64,000 bases of DNA from Gimesia fumaroli (GTDB lineage: Bacteria; Planctomycetota; Planctomycetia; Planctomycetales; Planctomycetaceae), in NCBI RefSeq assembly GCF_007754425.1, contig NZ_CP037452.1, forward strand, positions 5,865,164-5,929,163, in the 5' to 3' direction. The translations under genes were made by a program, and so were the position numbers. The stretch's first letter is position 1; each line of letters starts with the position of its first letter. This document shows, piece after piece, positions 43,753 through 52,540 of the stretch. Below the pieces are notes generated by a model. It was not told the origin of the DNA. It ran no database searches and was given only the letters and a program-made list of their open reading frames with translations.

Positions 43753-44286
43753 ATGGAACAGGCCACCCAATTGATTTTTCGCGAGCCCCGGCTGACCGAT
43801 GCCCTCGCAATAACCAACCTGATCAAGAGTTGCCCCCCCCTTGACGTTAACTCCCATTACGTCTCGCTCTTGTTGTGTCGTGATTTTCATGACACTTGCG
43901 TGATTGCAGAATCCGATTCGAAAATCGTCGGTTTTCTTTCTGCTTATCACCCTCCTCAACAAGAGAACACAATTTTCATCTGGCAAGCCGCCGTTGATCG
44001 CAGCGCGCGTTCCTGCGGTGTTGCATCGCGAATGCTTGACGCTCTGCTATCCCGCCAGATCAACTCCCATGTGAATTACCTGGAAACGACGATTACTCCC
44101 TCGAATCAATCGTCCCAAAAGCTGTTTCGCTCACTCGCAAAACGGCTTAACACGGAGTGCCGAACTTGTAATGGCTTTTCTTCGGAATTGTTTGGTGAAG
44201 CTGAAGAACACGAACCCGAAGAATTGTACCAGATTGGCCCCTTCTCACTAAAACCTAATTACGGAGAGAAATCACCAGTATCATGA
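43753..44286 (+). CDS. ectA: L-2,4-diaminobutyrate acetyltransferase
   Basis: The 177-residue protein acetylates the gamma-amino group of diaminobutyrate, the second step of ectoine synthesis. The GNAT fold is visible: LIFREPRLTDALAITNLIKSC-PPLDVNSHYVSLLLCRDF, which is the EctA hallmark region, then FIWQAAVDRSARSCGVASRMLDALL with the acetyl-CoA loop, and ETTITPSNQSSQKLFRSLA, with the TPSN motif shared by EctA proteins. It overlaps ectB by four bases (ATGA). No ectoine-type aspartokinase gene is linked. Confidence 0.95.
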   Translation: MEQATQLIFREPRLTDALAITNLIKSCPPLDVNSHYVSLLLCRDFHDTCVIAESDSKIVGFLSAYHPPQQENTIFIWQAAVDRSARSCGVASRMLDALLSRQINSHVNYLETTITPSNQSSQKLFRSLAKRLNTECRTCNGFSSELFGEAEEHEPEELYQIGPFSLKPNYGEKSPVS

Positions 44287-45578
44287 CTATATTCAACCGA
44301 CTCGAATCAAACGTTCGCGGTTACTGTCGCTCATTCCCTACCACATTTACTAAAGCCCAGAACGCCAATTTGCGCGATGCTGAGGGTAACGAATTTATCG
44401 ACTTTCTTGCGGGCGCGGGAACCTTAAACTACGGCCATAACAATCCAAAACTGAAAGCGAAACTCATCGAGTTCCTGGAACGAGATGGAATGTTACATGG
44501 ACTCGACATGCAAACGGATGCGAAAGCTCGCTTCCTGGAAGTATTTGAAAAACGAATTCTCTCGCCACTGGAACTCGATTACAAAGTTCAGTTCACTGGA
44601 CCAACAGGAACAAACGCGGTTGAAGCCGCATTAAAGCTGGCGCGAAAAGTAACCGGACGGACGAACGTGATTTCCTTCACCAATGGTTTTCATGGCGTAA
44701 GCCTGGGATCAGTTGCCGCTACGGGAAACAGCCATTTTCGTGATGCCGCAGGTACTCCACTGAATAATGTGACCTTTATGCCCTACTACGGTTACATGGG
44801 CTCCAACATGGATACACTGGAATACTTTGAAACTATTCTCAAAGACAGCAGTAGCGGTTTGGACCTGCCTGCAGCCGTGATTGTAGAAACGGTACAAGGC
44901 GAAGGTGGTGTGAATGTCGCCAGTACAGAATGGCTGCAACAACTGGAAACACTCTGCCAGGAACACGGCATTCTGTTGATTATCGATGATATCCAGGTTG
45001 GCTGTGGACGAACGGGGAACTTTTTCAGCTTTGAAAAAGCGGGCATCGTACCTGACATCGTCACGCTTTCGAAATCTCTGAGCGCCTATGGTTTACCCAT
45101 GTCGCTGGTGCTGATGAAATCGGACCTGGATCAATGGGAACCAGGTGAGCACAACGGAACCTTCCGTGGCAACAACTTGGCTTTTGTCTCAGCAGCCGAA
45201 GCGATTGAACTGTACTGGAGCGATTACCGCTTCGCACGCGAAGTCCTTCAAAAAGGAGCCTTGATTAAGAATCGACTGGAAGAGATTGCGGAAAACGTGA
45301 ACGACGTTGAACTGGAAGTGCGCGGTACCGGCATGATCTGGGGACTGGCCTGCCAGGAATGTCCTGCGTTACCTGAAAAAATCTCGGCAGCGGCATTCGA
45401 ACGCGGATTGATTATCGAAACCAGTGGCACAGACAGCCACGTCTTGAAAATTCTCCCGCCATTAACCATCGAAGATGACCAACTTCTGCAAGGACTGGAT
45501 ATTGTTGCGGACAGCCTCAAAGCGGTACTCAACGATGACAGCATTCTGGAAGAACTGGGTCTGGTACACGCAGACTGA
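44283..45578 (+). CDS. ectB: Diaminobutyrate--2-oxoglutarate aminotransferase
   Basis: The 431-residue protein makes diaminobutyrate from aspartate semialdehyde, the first step of the pathway. It is a class III aminotransferase: FIDFLAGAGTLNYGHNNP, GPTGTNAVEAALKLARKVTGR (PLP phosphate loop), SFTNGFHGVSLGS, AVIVETVQGEGGVNVAS, LIIDDIQVGCGRTGNFFSFE (Asp binding PLP nitrogen) and VTLSKSLSAYGLPMSL with the Schiff-base Lys. The length matches EctB. It is coupled to ectA and lies 40 bases before ectC. Confidence 0.96.
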   Translation: MTIFNRLESNVRGYCRSFPTTFTKAQNANLRDAEGNEFIDFLAGAGTLNYGHNNPKLKAKLIEFLERDGMLHGLDMQTDAKARFLEVFEKRILSPLELDYKVQFTGPTGTNAVEAALKLARKVTGRTNVISFTNGFHGVSLGSVAATGNSHFRDAAGTPLNNVTFMPYYGYMGSNMDTLEYFETILKDSSSGLDLPAAVIVETVQGEGGVNVASTEWLQQLETLCQEHGILLIIDDIQVGCGRTGNFFSFEKAGIVPDIVTLSKSLSAYGLPMSLVLMKSDLDQWEPGEHNGTFRGNNLAFVSAAEAIELYWSDYRFAREVLQKGALIKNRLEEIAENVNDVELEVRGTGMIWGLACQECPALPEKISAAAFERGLIIETSGTDSHVLKILPPLTIEDDQLLQGLDIVADSLKAVLNDDSILEELGLVHAD

Positions 45579-45618
45579 TCTCAGTATAGAAAATAAGATA
45601 AGAAGAGAGCCATACATC

Positions 45619-46014
45619 ATGATTGTACGTCAACTGAATGACATTCTCGGAACCGAACGCGATATCAAGGCCAAAACCTGGAATAGCCGACGGTTACTGC
45701 TCGCGAATGAAAACATGGGATTTTCCCTGCACGATACGATTATTCATCCGGGAACCGAAACGGAAATCTGGTACCAGAATCACCTGGAAGCCGTCTATTG
45801 CATTGAAGGGGAAGGCGAGATTGAACTCATCCCCGATGGCCCCACGCATCCGATTTCTCCCGGCATGATGTATGCGCTCGATGAGAATGATCGTCATCTG
45901 TTAAGAGCCAAAACGCAGCTGCGCATGATCTGTGTCTTTAACCCACCCGTTACCGGGCAGGAAGTCCATGATGAAAACGGCGCCTACCCGGCTGCTGCTG
46001 CGACTGACGCGTGA
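45619..46014 (+). CDS. ectC: L-ectoine synthase
   Basis: The 131-residue cupin enzyme closes N-gamma-acetyl-diaminobutyrate to ectoine. It begins MIVRQLNDILGTERDIKAKTW and has EIWYQNHLEAVYCIEGEGEIE and SPGMMYALDENDRHLLRA, where Glu, Tyr and His residues form the metal site of EctC. I start at ATG 45619, the family N-terminus, with AAGAGAG upstream; the same frame is open further up inside ectB but this is not coding. Length is as usual. Confidence 0.96.
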   Translation: MIVRQLNDILGTERDIKAKTWNSRRLLLANENMGFSLHDTIIHPGTETEIWYQNHLEAVYCIEGEGEIELIPDGPTHPISPGMMYALDENDRHLLRAKTQLRMICVFNPPVTGQEVHDENGAYPAAAATDA

Positions 46015-46097
46015 TTTTAGATTGTCTCATCTGCAGGCACGACACATAAAATCAAGAAACAACAGATACGTGGCCACATCGAGAAAAGGGAAAGGCG

Positions 46098-47042
46098 ATG
46101 ACCGCGAGAACCACACCAGCTGCCACGACGAACTTCGAAGATCTCTATCCTTCCCGAGTGAAATCATATCCGGAAACGTTAGACAGGCAGGACCCGGTGG
46201 TCTATGGCACTGCACAAGATGGCCCGCTGACCGAGGAACAGTTGAATCAGTATGAGCGTGATGGCTTCCTGATTTTACCCGCATTTTTCTCAGATCATGA
46301 AGTGGCAGCATTTCGTGCAGAACTGTCTGCCTTACGAGATTGCCAGGAAACGAAACAAAAACCCGAAGCGATTCTGGAACCAGATCATTCTGAACTGCGC
46401 TCATTATTTTCCGTTCACAGACCAGAAATCAGCCCCCTGTTTTCCAAAGTGGCATCTGACAAACGAATTGTCCAGATGACAAATCAGATTCTCGGGAGTG
46501 AGGTCTATATTCACCAGTCGCGTGTGAACCTAAAACCAGGCTTTGCCGGCAAAGAATTTTTTTGGCATTCCGATTTCGAAACCTGGCACGTTGAAGACGG
46601 AATGCCTCGCATGCGTGCCGTCAGTTGCTCCTTACTCCTGGATCAGAACGACGAATTCAATGCACCATTGATGTTGGTTCCCGGATCTCAGCAAGAGTAT
46701 ATTGCCTGCGTCGGTGAGACTCCCGATGACCACTATCAGAATTCATTGCGTCGTCAGGAAGTCGGTATTCCGGATCACCAGTCGCTGGATGAAATGGTAA
46801 ACCAATACGGCATCGTGCAAGGCGTTGGCCCGGCAGGTTCGATTCTTCTATTCGACTGCAACATCATGCATGGCTCCAACAGTAATATTACCCCACTGCC
46901 ACGTTCCAATCTGTTTTTTGTTTACAACAGCACATCAAACTATCTGGTCCAACCCTTTGGCAACCAGAACCAAAGACCGGAATTCATCGCATCGCGTGAA
47001 GATTGCGAACCGATTGTACCACAAACCATCACTCATGATTAA
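46098..47042 (+). CDS. ectD: Ectoine 5-hydroxylase
   Basis: The 314-residue Fe(II)/2-oxoglutarate dioxygenase converts ectoine to 5-hydroxyectoine. The EctD signature is present: FFWHSDFETWHVEDGMPRM with the His-x-Asp iron ligands, VYIHQSRVNLKPGFAGKEF before it, and GSILLFDCNIMHGSNSNITPLPRSNLFFVYN with the third iron ligand His and the 2-oxoglutarate-binding Arg. It lies 83 bases after ectC on the same strand, so the locus can make both ectoine and hydroxyectoine. Confidence 0.96.
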   Translation: MTARTTPAATTNFEDLYPSRVKSYPETLDRQDPVVYGTAQDGPLTEEQLNQYERDGFLILPAFFSDHEVAAFRAELSALRDCQETKQKPEAILEPDHSELRSLFSVHRPEISPLFSKVASDKRIVQMTNQILGSEVYIHQSRVNLKPGFAGKEFFWHSDFETWHVEDGMPRMRAVSCSLLLDQNDEFNAPLMLVPGSQQEYIACVGETPDDHYQNSLRRQEVGIPDHQSLDEMVNQYGIVQGVGPAGSILLFDCNIMHGSNSNITPLPRSNLFFVYNSTSNYLVQPFGNQNQRPEFIASREDCEPIVPQTITHD

Positions 47043-47224
47043 TCAGGCAGTCCCGTTTTATCAACGACCAGCAGGAAAGCGACCTTGATGCCAGTCTCAT
47101 CTTCTGAAATTTCGATGAAGTTCGCGTTCTGTTATACGAGTGCGATCCGCCTCGAATCCCATATCGGAAATCACGGGACGATCATTTATCCTGATACGCT
47201 CCCCAAATCCAAGGCTGGCCTGTG

Positions 47225-47755
47225 ATGCACCGACTCTCCCAAATCATACAGCGTATTGAAGCGTTTCTACTTGCCTGGTCGATCATCGCGATTGCCGTCC
47301 TGTCTATCGGTAATGTATTTTGTCGCGCGTTCCTCGGCTTCAGCTTGGCCTTCACCGGCGAACTCTCTCAATTTCTCATCATCATCGTCACATTCATCGG
47401 TCTGAGTTATGCGACCAGCCGCGGCAGACACATTCGGATGACGGCCCTCTACGACCAACTCAACAAACGCTGGCAGAAGAGATTGATGATTCTCATCTGC
47501 ATTTTCACTGCACTGTTGATGTTTGCTTTGACCTGGTACTCATTTGAGTATATTTCCACCGTCTATTTCCTCGAGACGGTCTCTCCCGTTTTACAGGTCC
47601 CCCTGTATCTGGTTTATTTATGCGTCCCACTGGGTTTCACGTTTTCCGCCATCCAATACACGTTAACGGCTGTGCGTAACGTAATTTCTCCCGACGTTTA
47701 TATTTCGTTCAATCAGAAAGACGAATATGAATCCCCTGTCATCGGAGAAGTGTAA
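47225..47755 (+). CDS. TRAP transporter small membrane subunit (DctQ-type)
   Basis: The 176-residue protein has four membrane segments (about AFLLAWSIIAIAVLSIGNVFCR, FLIIIVTFIGLSYATSRGRHIRM, LMILICIFTALLMFALTWYSF and LQVPLYLVYLCVPLGFTFSAI) with the family RGRHIRM loop. ATG 47225 is preferred over the overlapping GTG 47222. It lies 182 bases after ectD and is followed by the large subunit and the binding protein, an order also found for ectoine uptake systems TeaABC/UehABC. The role in ectoine uptake is inferred from position. Confidence 0.9.
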   Translation: MHRLSQIIQRIEAFLLAWSIIAIAVLSIGNVFCRAFLGFSLAFTGELSQFLIIIVTFIGLSYATSRGRHIRMTALYDQLNKRWQKRLMILICIFTALLMFALTWYSFEYISTVYFLETVSPVLQVPLYLVYLCVPLGFTFSAIQYTLTAVRNVISPDVYISFNQKDEYESPVIGEV

Positions 47756-47784
47756 CTTGAACTTTTCCGAACAGAGGTAATTCC

Positions 47785-49074
47785 GTGGAAGCGTTACTCA
47801 TCATCGGGGTTATGCTCATACTGCTGATGTCCGGATTCCCAATGAAGGTCCCGCTCATTACAGCAGCCTTCGCTGTTCTACTGGTCTTCCATCCGGATGT
47901 CACACCGGCCGTCCTGATTCAGCAAATGATCGGCGGGATTAAACCGGCTGCGTTATTAGCCGTTCCGATGTTCATTTTCGCTGCCGACATTATGACGCGC
48001 GGACACTCGGCGAATCGGTTACTGGATCTTGTGACGGCGTTCGTGGGACACCTGCGCGGCGGATTGCCAATTGCCAGCGCCATCAGTTGTACGCTGTTCG
48101 GTGCGATGTCAGGTTCAACACAGGCCACCGTGGTCGCGATAGGCGGGCCGCTACGTCCGCAGCTTTTAAAAGCCGGCTATTCTGATTCTTTCACTACCGC
48201 TCTGATTATCAATGCCAGCGATATCGCCCTGCTCATTCCCCCCAGTATCGGCATGATTGTGTATGGCGTTGTATCCGGCACTTCGATCGGGGAACTGTTT
48301 ATCGCCGGAATCGGCCCCGGACTGCTGGTGCTGTTCCTGTTTTGTGTCTATTGCTGGATCGCTTCGATACGGATGCAGATTCCGCGACAACCCAAAGCTG
48401 ATTCATCCACACGCAAATCAGCAGCCAAACGCGCCCTGCTCCCGCTGGGGTTCCCCCTGATCATCATTGGCGGCATCTATTCAGGAATATTCAGCCCCAT
48501 AGAAGCAGCAGCCGTTTCGGTGCTGTATGCTGCGATTCTGGAAATCCTCTTTTTCCGCGAACTTTCGCTGAAAGACATCCCGGAAATTGCCCTTTCGACC
48601 GGCTTAGTCACAGCCGTGGTGTTTATCCTCGTAGGATCAGGAGCCGCCTTCAGTTGGGTGATCTCATTTGCACAGCTACCCGATGCACTCATCAATGACT
48701 GGCTGGGGCTCTCTGCCGCCTCTGGTTACTGGACGATCATGCTGACAATTGCCATCGCTTATTTCATCGGTTGCATGTTTGTCGACCCGATCGTAGTGAT
48801 TTTGATCCTGACTCCCATCTTCCATCCTGTGGCCGCTGCCGCCGGTATTGATCCCGTATTGGTGGGAATCGTCGTCACACTGCAAGTCGCCATCGGGTCC
48901 GCGACGCCTCCGTTTGGCTGTGATATCTTTACGGCGATTGCCATCTTCCGACGCCCCTATCTTGAAGTCATTCGAGGTACTCCCCCATTTATTGCCATCC
49001 TGTTATTTGCAGCCGTGTTGCTGATTGCCTTCCCCGGCATTTCCCTGTTTCTGCGCAATCTTGCCTTTGGTTGA
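47785..49074 (+). CDS. TRAP transporter large membrane subunit (DctM-type)
   Basis: The 429-residue protein is a 12-segment TRAP permease: LIIGVMLILLMSGFPMKVPLITAAF at the start, GLPIASAISCTLFGAMSGSTQATVVAIGGPLRP (the conserved loop with the Na+ site) and the repeat-related FVDPIVVILILTPIFHPVAAAAGIDPVLVGIV and GSATPPFGCDIFTA towards the end. It starts with GTG 47785 after AGAGGT and lies 29 bases after the small subunit. It couples Na+ entry to substrate uptake. Confidence 0.94.
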   Translation: MEALLIIGVMLILLMSGFPMKVPLITAAFAVLLVFHPDVTPAVLIQQMIGGIKPAALLAVPMFIFAADIMTRGHSANRLLDLVTAFVGHLRGGLPIASAISCTLFGAMSGSTQATVVAIGGPLRPQLLKAGYSDSFTTALIINASDIALLIPPSIGMIVYGVVSGTSIGELFIAGIGPGLLVLFLFCVYCWIASIRMQIPRQPKADSSTRKSAAKRALLPLGFPLIIIGGIYSGIFSPIEAAAVSVLYAAILEILFFRELSLKDIPEIALSTGLVTAVVFILVGSGAAFSWVISFAQLPDALINDWLGLSAASGYWTIMLTIAIAYFIGCMFVDPIVVILILTPIFHPVAAAAGIDPVLVGIVVTLQVAIGSATPPFGCDIFTAIAIFRRPYLEVIRGTPPFIAILLFAAVLLIAFPGISLFLRNLAFG

Positions 49075-49090
49075 TCGAAGTGGACACGAC

Positions 49091-50155
49091 ATGAATCTTT
49101 CGCCTCTTTATAGATCTTTCCTCACTGTCAGTCTTTTGACCTTGATTGCCCTGCTACCTGCCTGCAGTTCAGAAACGATGTCGCAATCAAGAAAACCGGT
49201 TCAGTGGCGCTTTGCAATTGAAGAAACCGTCGGCAGCGTCCAGCACAAATACGCACTCAAATTCAAGGAACTCGTCGAAGCACGCTCCGAAGGAAATATT
49301 GAAGTTACGATTTACCCTTATGGAACGCTCGGAACATCAGATCAGATTACCGAACTGGTCGATATGGGCGTGATTCAATTTGCCATGGCGTCCCCGGGGC
49401 ATCTCGGCAAGCTGATACCTGAAGTACAGGTCTTTCTCTTACACTTCCTCTTTTCGGACGATGACGAAATCAATAACAAAGTTCTGAATGAAGATCCCGA
49501 GCTGCGGGAAACGTTCAACGAACTTTACGCTCGCAAGAATTTGAAACTACTCTCCATCTTCTCGGAAGGCTGGCAGGTCTGGACGACCAAGAAATCGATT
49601 CAGACCCCCGATGATTTCAAAGGCGTCAAAATGCGTGTGATGACCTCACCGTTACTGCTCGCCGCCTATGCAGCCTACGGGGCCAGCCCGACTCCCCTGC
49701 CTTATTCCGAAGTCTATTCAGCACTGCAGTTGAATATGATCGACGGCCAGGAAAATCCAGTGTTTGCCATTCAGGAAATGAGTTTCTATGAAGTCACGGA
49801 CTGGATGATCTTCGCCCGGCATGCCCCGTTCATTTCCACTTCGGTCACCAATCGGGAATTCTTCGACTCACTTCCCCCGGAACGCCAGAAATTGATCACA
49901 GGAGTCGTCAACGAATTGAACGGTTACATTCTTGAAGTACAGAAACAGTTCAACCGTGAGCGTCTGGACTTGATTCGTGAGAATAAACCTAAGCTGAAAA
50001 TCGTCATTGAACTCACACCCGAACAACGCGAATTATTCCGTCAAGCCAGTCAGCCAGTACGGGAGCAGTTCAGCGAAATGACCGGTGAAGACGGAGAACA
50101 TCTGCTCGACATGATCGAAACGAAAATTCGGGCCCTGGAAGCACAAGACGATTAG
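49091..50155 (+). CDS. TRAP transporter substrate-binding lipoprotein (DctP-type)
   Basis: I start at ATG 49091; an upstream in-frame start at 49025 lies inside the permease gene. The 354-residue product has a lipoprotein signal (LTLIALLPACSS, lipobox LPAC), so it is lipid-anchored, whereas classical TRAP binding proteins are free in the periplasm. The DctP fold shows LKFKELVEARSEGNIEVTIYPYGTLGTSDQITELV, FKGVKMRVMTSPLLLAAYAAYGASPTPLPYSEVYSALQLNMIDGQENP with the Arg that usually grips the substrate carboxylate, and the long C-terminal helices. By context the substrate is ectoine or hydroxyectoine (TeaA/UehA-like); not proven by sequence. Confidence 0.9.
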   Translation: MNLSPLYRSFLTVSLLTLIALLPACSSETMSQSRKPVQWRFAIEETVGSVQHKYALKFKELVEARSEGNIEVTIYPYGTLGTSDQITELVDMGVIQFAMASPGHLGKLIPEVQVFLLHFLFSDDDEINNKVLNEDPELRETFNELYARKNLKLLSIFSEGWQVWTTKKSIQTPDDFKGVKMRVMTSPLLLAAYAAYGASPTPLPYSEVYSALQLNMIDGQENPVFAIQEMSFYEVTDWMIFARHAPFISTSVTNREFFDSLPPERQKLITGVVNELNGYILEVQKQFNRERLDLIRENKPKLKIVIELTPEQRELFRQASQPVREQFSEMTGEDGEHLLDMIETKIRALEAQDD

Positions 50156-50347
50156 CCCCGACCCGTTTGATTCTCAAACCGCTTCCCCCGTTTCGTTGAA
50201 ACTTCATTAACTTTCCCGAACCACGGTCTGTCCCTGATTGTCCAAGTGGGAACCGTTGTATGTCGTCTGTCCAGCGGCGTGCGGGCCACCGAATCAGGTT
50301 GGGTGCCGCACGTCCCGTGTATGGGTTCTAAACCAGGTGATGTCAAC

Positions 50348-50422
50348 GTCAGGATAGCTCAAATGGCAGAGCATCAGACTCATAATCTGAAAGTTACGGG
50401 TTCGAGTCCCGTTCCGACTCCA
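50348..50422 (+). tRNA. tRNA-Met(CAT)-like gene with defective acceptor stem
   Basis: The D arm (GCTC/GAGC), anticodon arm (TCAGA/TCTGA with loop CTCATAA, anticodon CAT), variable loop and T arm (ACGGG-TTCGAGT-CCCGT) are all perfect, and CCA is encoded at 50420-50422. The acceptor stem is not: the 5' strand GTCAGGA faces TCCGAC plus discriminator T, which is one base short, with an A-C mismatch in the fourth pair. It may be a decaying copy of an elongator tRNA-Met or tRNA-Ile2(CAT), or a tRNA with an unusual stem. Confidence 0.7.
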
Positions 50423-50880
50423 GAGCCGGCCCACCGCCGGTTCACCAAATGCTTGAACAGCATTACCCAGAAAACCGGACGAAGACAGATGTTTCACGGT
50501 CGGCTTTGTGTGATGAACTGTTTCTGAATCGCTTACGACTCAGATCAGAAACATTGCCCGAAGCAGCACGTGGCGACGCCTTGCAGTACGTGGATACCGT
50601 GTTCGTGCTTCCATTTTGAAAGCACATCGAATCAATGTGCGTTTCCGATTGGAATCCTGCAGGAGACCAGGACGAAGCACAACAGCGTGACGGTGTGTAG
50701 ACGCTATGGAAGACGTTCACTCAAGCGGACTCCGCGATGCGCTCGTGTGATCGGCGAACATTCTGTCTTCGAAAGGTGTCTTTATCGAACTGTCCGCGGT
50801 ACTGAAACCGCTTTTTATGTATGTGCTCCTCAACCGAGAGGAGCGGAAAGGTCCAGGGATTATCCCTGAGGAGGTATGAG
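50423..50880. promoter_or_regulatory. Leader region of slipin gene with two hairpins
   Basis: No credible gene lies in this stretch. Just before the slipin start there are two stem-loops: GCTCCTC (50825-50831) with GAGGAGC (50838-50844), and CAGGGA (50854-50859) with TCCCTG (50863-50868). The second ends directly at the ribosome site AGGAGG (50869-50874), and the left arm of the first, GCTCCTC, is complementary to that site, so alternative pairing could hide it. Confidence 0.5.
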
Positions 50881-51987
50881 ATGTTTGGTATCAAACGCTA
50901 TGAAATTCGCAGCTACGAACTGGGGCTACTGTTCCAGAATGGAGAATTCCAGGGACTGCTCAACGAAGGAACGTACTGGTACTTCAAACCATTCTCAGAC
51001 TTCTACGTTGATGTGATCTCGCTGCGCGAACCCTTACTGGTTCATCAGCACCTGGACCTGATTGTAAAATCAAAAGCGCTCCAGGGGCACGCCATCGTGC
51101 TGGACCTGAAAGACCACGAACGCGGTCTGGTCTGGATTGAAAATCGATTCAGCCACATTCTGCCACCCGGCCCTTATGTTTACTGGACAGGCCAGAAAGA
51201 AGTTCGGGTTGAAGTGGTCGATACACGCGAGGCCCGCTTCGAGCACATTGATTTGAAGCTGATCGCTCGGTCTCCTTTAGCAAAGCAGTATCTCGATATC
51301 TGCACGGTTGAACGTGACCGCGTGGGGGTTCTGTTTATTGACGGTCAGTATGTCGACACTCTAGCTCCGGGGCTCTATGCCTTCTGGCTGGGTCAGTCTG
51401 ATGCGCTGATAGTTGAAATCGACATGCGGGAAACCACAGTCGACGTCAACGGTCAGGATATCATGACGGCTGACAAAGTGACACTGCGCGTGAATGCTGC
51501 GGTAACGTACAAAGTGACTGACGCGCGAAAAGCAGTCAGCCAGACCGACGACATGCGGCAGGCGCTGTATCGTGAAACGCAGTTGGTGCTGCGAGCGGTC
51601 CTGAGTGCGCGTGAGCTGGACGTCTTCCTGACGGAAAAGGATGCGCTGGCGAGCGACATTGAGGAAAGCATTCGTCGTCGTGCAGGTGAACTGGGTCTGG
51701 AAATCGCTTCGGTTGGCATTCGTGATGTCATCCTGCCGGGCGAGATGAAGGACCTGATGAACAAGGTCACGGAGGCCAAAAAAGCAGCCGAGGCCAACCT
51801 GATCGCACGCCGTGAGGAAACGGCGGCAATCCGCAGCCAGGTCAACACGGCCAAGCTGCTGCAGGACAACCCGGTTCTGATGCGAATGCGGGAACTGGAA
51901 GTCCTGGAAAAGATCGCTTCGAAAAACAAGCTCAACATCGTCCTCGGCGAAAAGGGCCTGGCAGATCGAGTGGTCAACCTGCTGTAG
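50881..51987 (+). CDS. Slipin/SPFH-domain protein without membrane segment
   Basis: ATG 50881 follows AGGAGG by six bases. The 368-residue product has an N-terminal domain of about 130 residues (MFGIKRYEIRSYELGLLFQNGEFQGLLNEGTYWYF, partly repeated at about 140-175), then the SPFH/band-7 domain: VEIDMRETTVDVNGQDIMTADKVTLRVNAAVTYKVTDARKAV, ETQLVLRAVLSARELDVFLTEKD and LGLEIASVGIRDVILPGEMKDLMNKVTEAKKAAEANLIARREETAA, typical of slipins. Slipins usually have an N-terminal membrane hairpin, which is absent here, so membrane contact may be peripheral. It forms a scaffold-type oligomer by family; role unknown. A strong terminator follows. Confidence 0.88.
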   Translation: MFGIKRYEIRSYELGLLFQNGEFQGLLNEGTYWYFKPFSDFYVDVISLREPLLVHQHLDLIVKSKALQGHAIVLDLKDHERGLVWIENRFSHILPPGPYVYWTGQKEVRVEVVDTREARFEHIDLKLIARSPLAKQYLDICTVERDRVGVLFIDGQYVDTLAPGLYAFWLGQSDALIVEIDMRETTVDVNGQDIMTADKVTLRVNAAVTYKVTDARKAVSQTDDMRQALYRETQLVLRAVLSARELDVFLTEKDALASDIEESIRRRAGELGLEIASVGIRDVILPGEMKDLMNKVTEAKKAAEANLIARREETAAIRSQVNTAKLLQDNPVLMRMRELEVLEKIASKNKLNIVLGEKGLADRVVNLL

Positions 51988-52011
51988 AATGTCAGATGGC
52001 ATCATCTGCTC

Positions 52012-52045
52012 CCCGGGGTTCGAGAAATCGACCCCGGGATTTTTT
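52012..52045 (+). terminator. Intrinsic terminator of slipin gene
   Basis: CCCGGGGTTCGA and TCGACCCCGGG pair with a single bulged base and a GAAA-type loop, followed by ATTTTTT. It begins 25 bases after the slipin stop. Confidence 0.92.
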
Positions 52046-52063
52046 CATTCAACGGAACGGATT

Positions 52064-52540
52064 TCAATCTTCCTCTTTGATAGAAATCCGGCTTTTCACA
52101 AATGCGGCCAGATTCTCCGCGTCGTCAGTGCCAACGCGCAAGGTTCCCTTGCGAAGTTTGAGTACAACACAGTCGCGCCCCCAGAGATTCCAGACCCAGC
52201 CGCCACGAAAACTGAGATGAATGCCCCAGCCATCCAAAATCGTCGTGCGGCCGACTTCGGCACTCTGAATGTCTTCATACAAAACGGACCGCTGAAAGAG
52301 TGGCAGTGGACCAAAGCGAATCCGCAGCCGATCGATTTCATCGGCCACCGTCAAATGATGGAAACCGGTCGCTACGACGCTCAGCAGCAGTCCGATGCCG
52401 AAGAAATAGAGACACAGATAGGGTCGAGGCGGCTCGTTCCGCGTGAACCATGCTGCCAGATACAGCAGCCCCGCGGCCGCATAGATAAACAGACAGAGCG
52501 GCCCCCGCTGCGTGTGATAATAAATGGCAAGACTATTCAT
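52064..52540 (-). CDS. Two-TM protein with PH-like C-terminal domain
   Basis: The 158-residue product has two membrane segments (about 14-31, LCLFIYAAAGLLYLAAWF, and 41-60, YLCLYFFGIGLLLSVVATGF). The soluble part HLTVADEIDRLRIRFGPLPLFQRSVLYEDIQSAEVGRTT, GIHLSFRGGWVWNLWGRDCVVLKLRKGTLRVGTDDAENLAAFVKSR matches the strand pattern of bacterial PH-like (YdbT/DUF304-related) domains. Function unknown. It is convergent with the slipin gene. Confidence 0.7.
   Translation of the reverse strand: MNSLAIYYHTQRGPLCLFIYAAAGLLYLAAWFTRNEPPRPYLCLYFFGIGLLLSVVATGFHHLTVADEIDRLRIRFGPLPLFQRSVLYEDIQSAEVGRTTILDGWGIHLSFRGGWVWNLWGRDCVVLKLRKGTLRVGTDDAENLAAFVKSRISIKEED

Noticed and set aside
50348-50422. tRNA-like gene as an integration site of a mobile element
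   Set aside because: No integrase, no direct repeat of the tRNA 3' end and no foreign-looking gene block were seen on either side.
50294-50527. Short frames on both strands across the tRNA-like gene
   Set aside because: They are explained by the tRNA sequence and non-coding leader; no protein features are visible.
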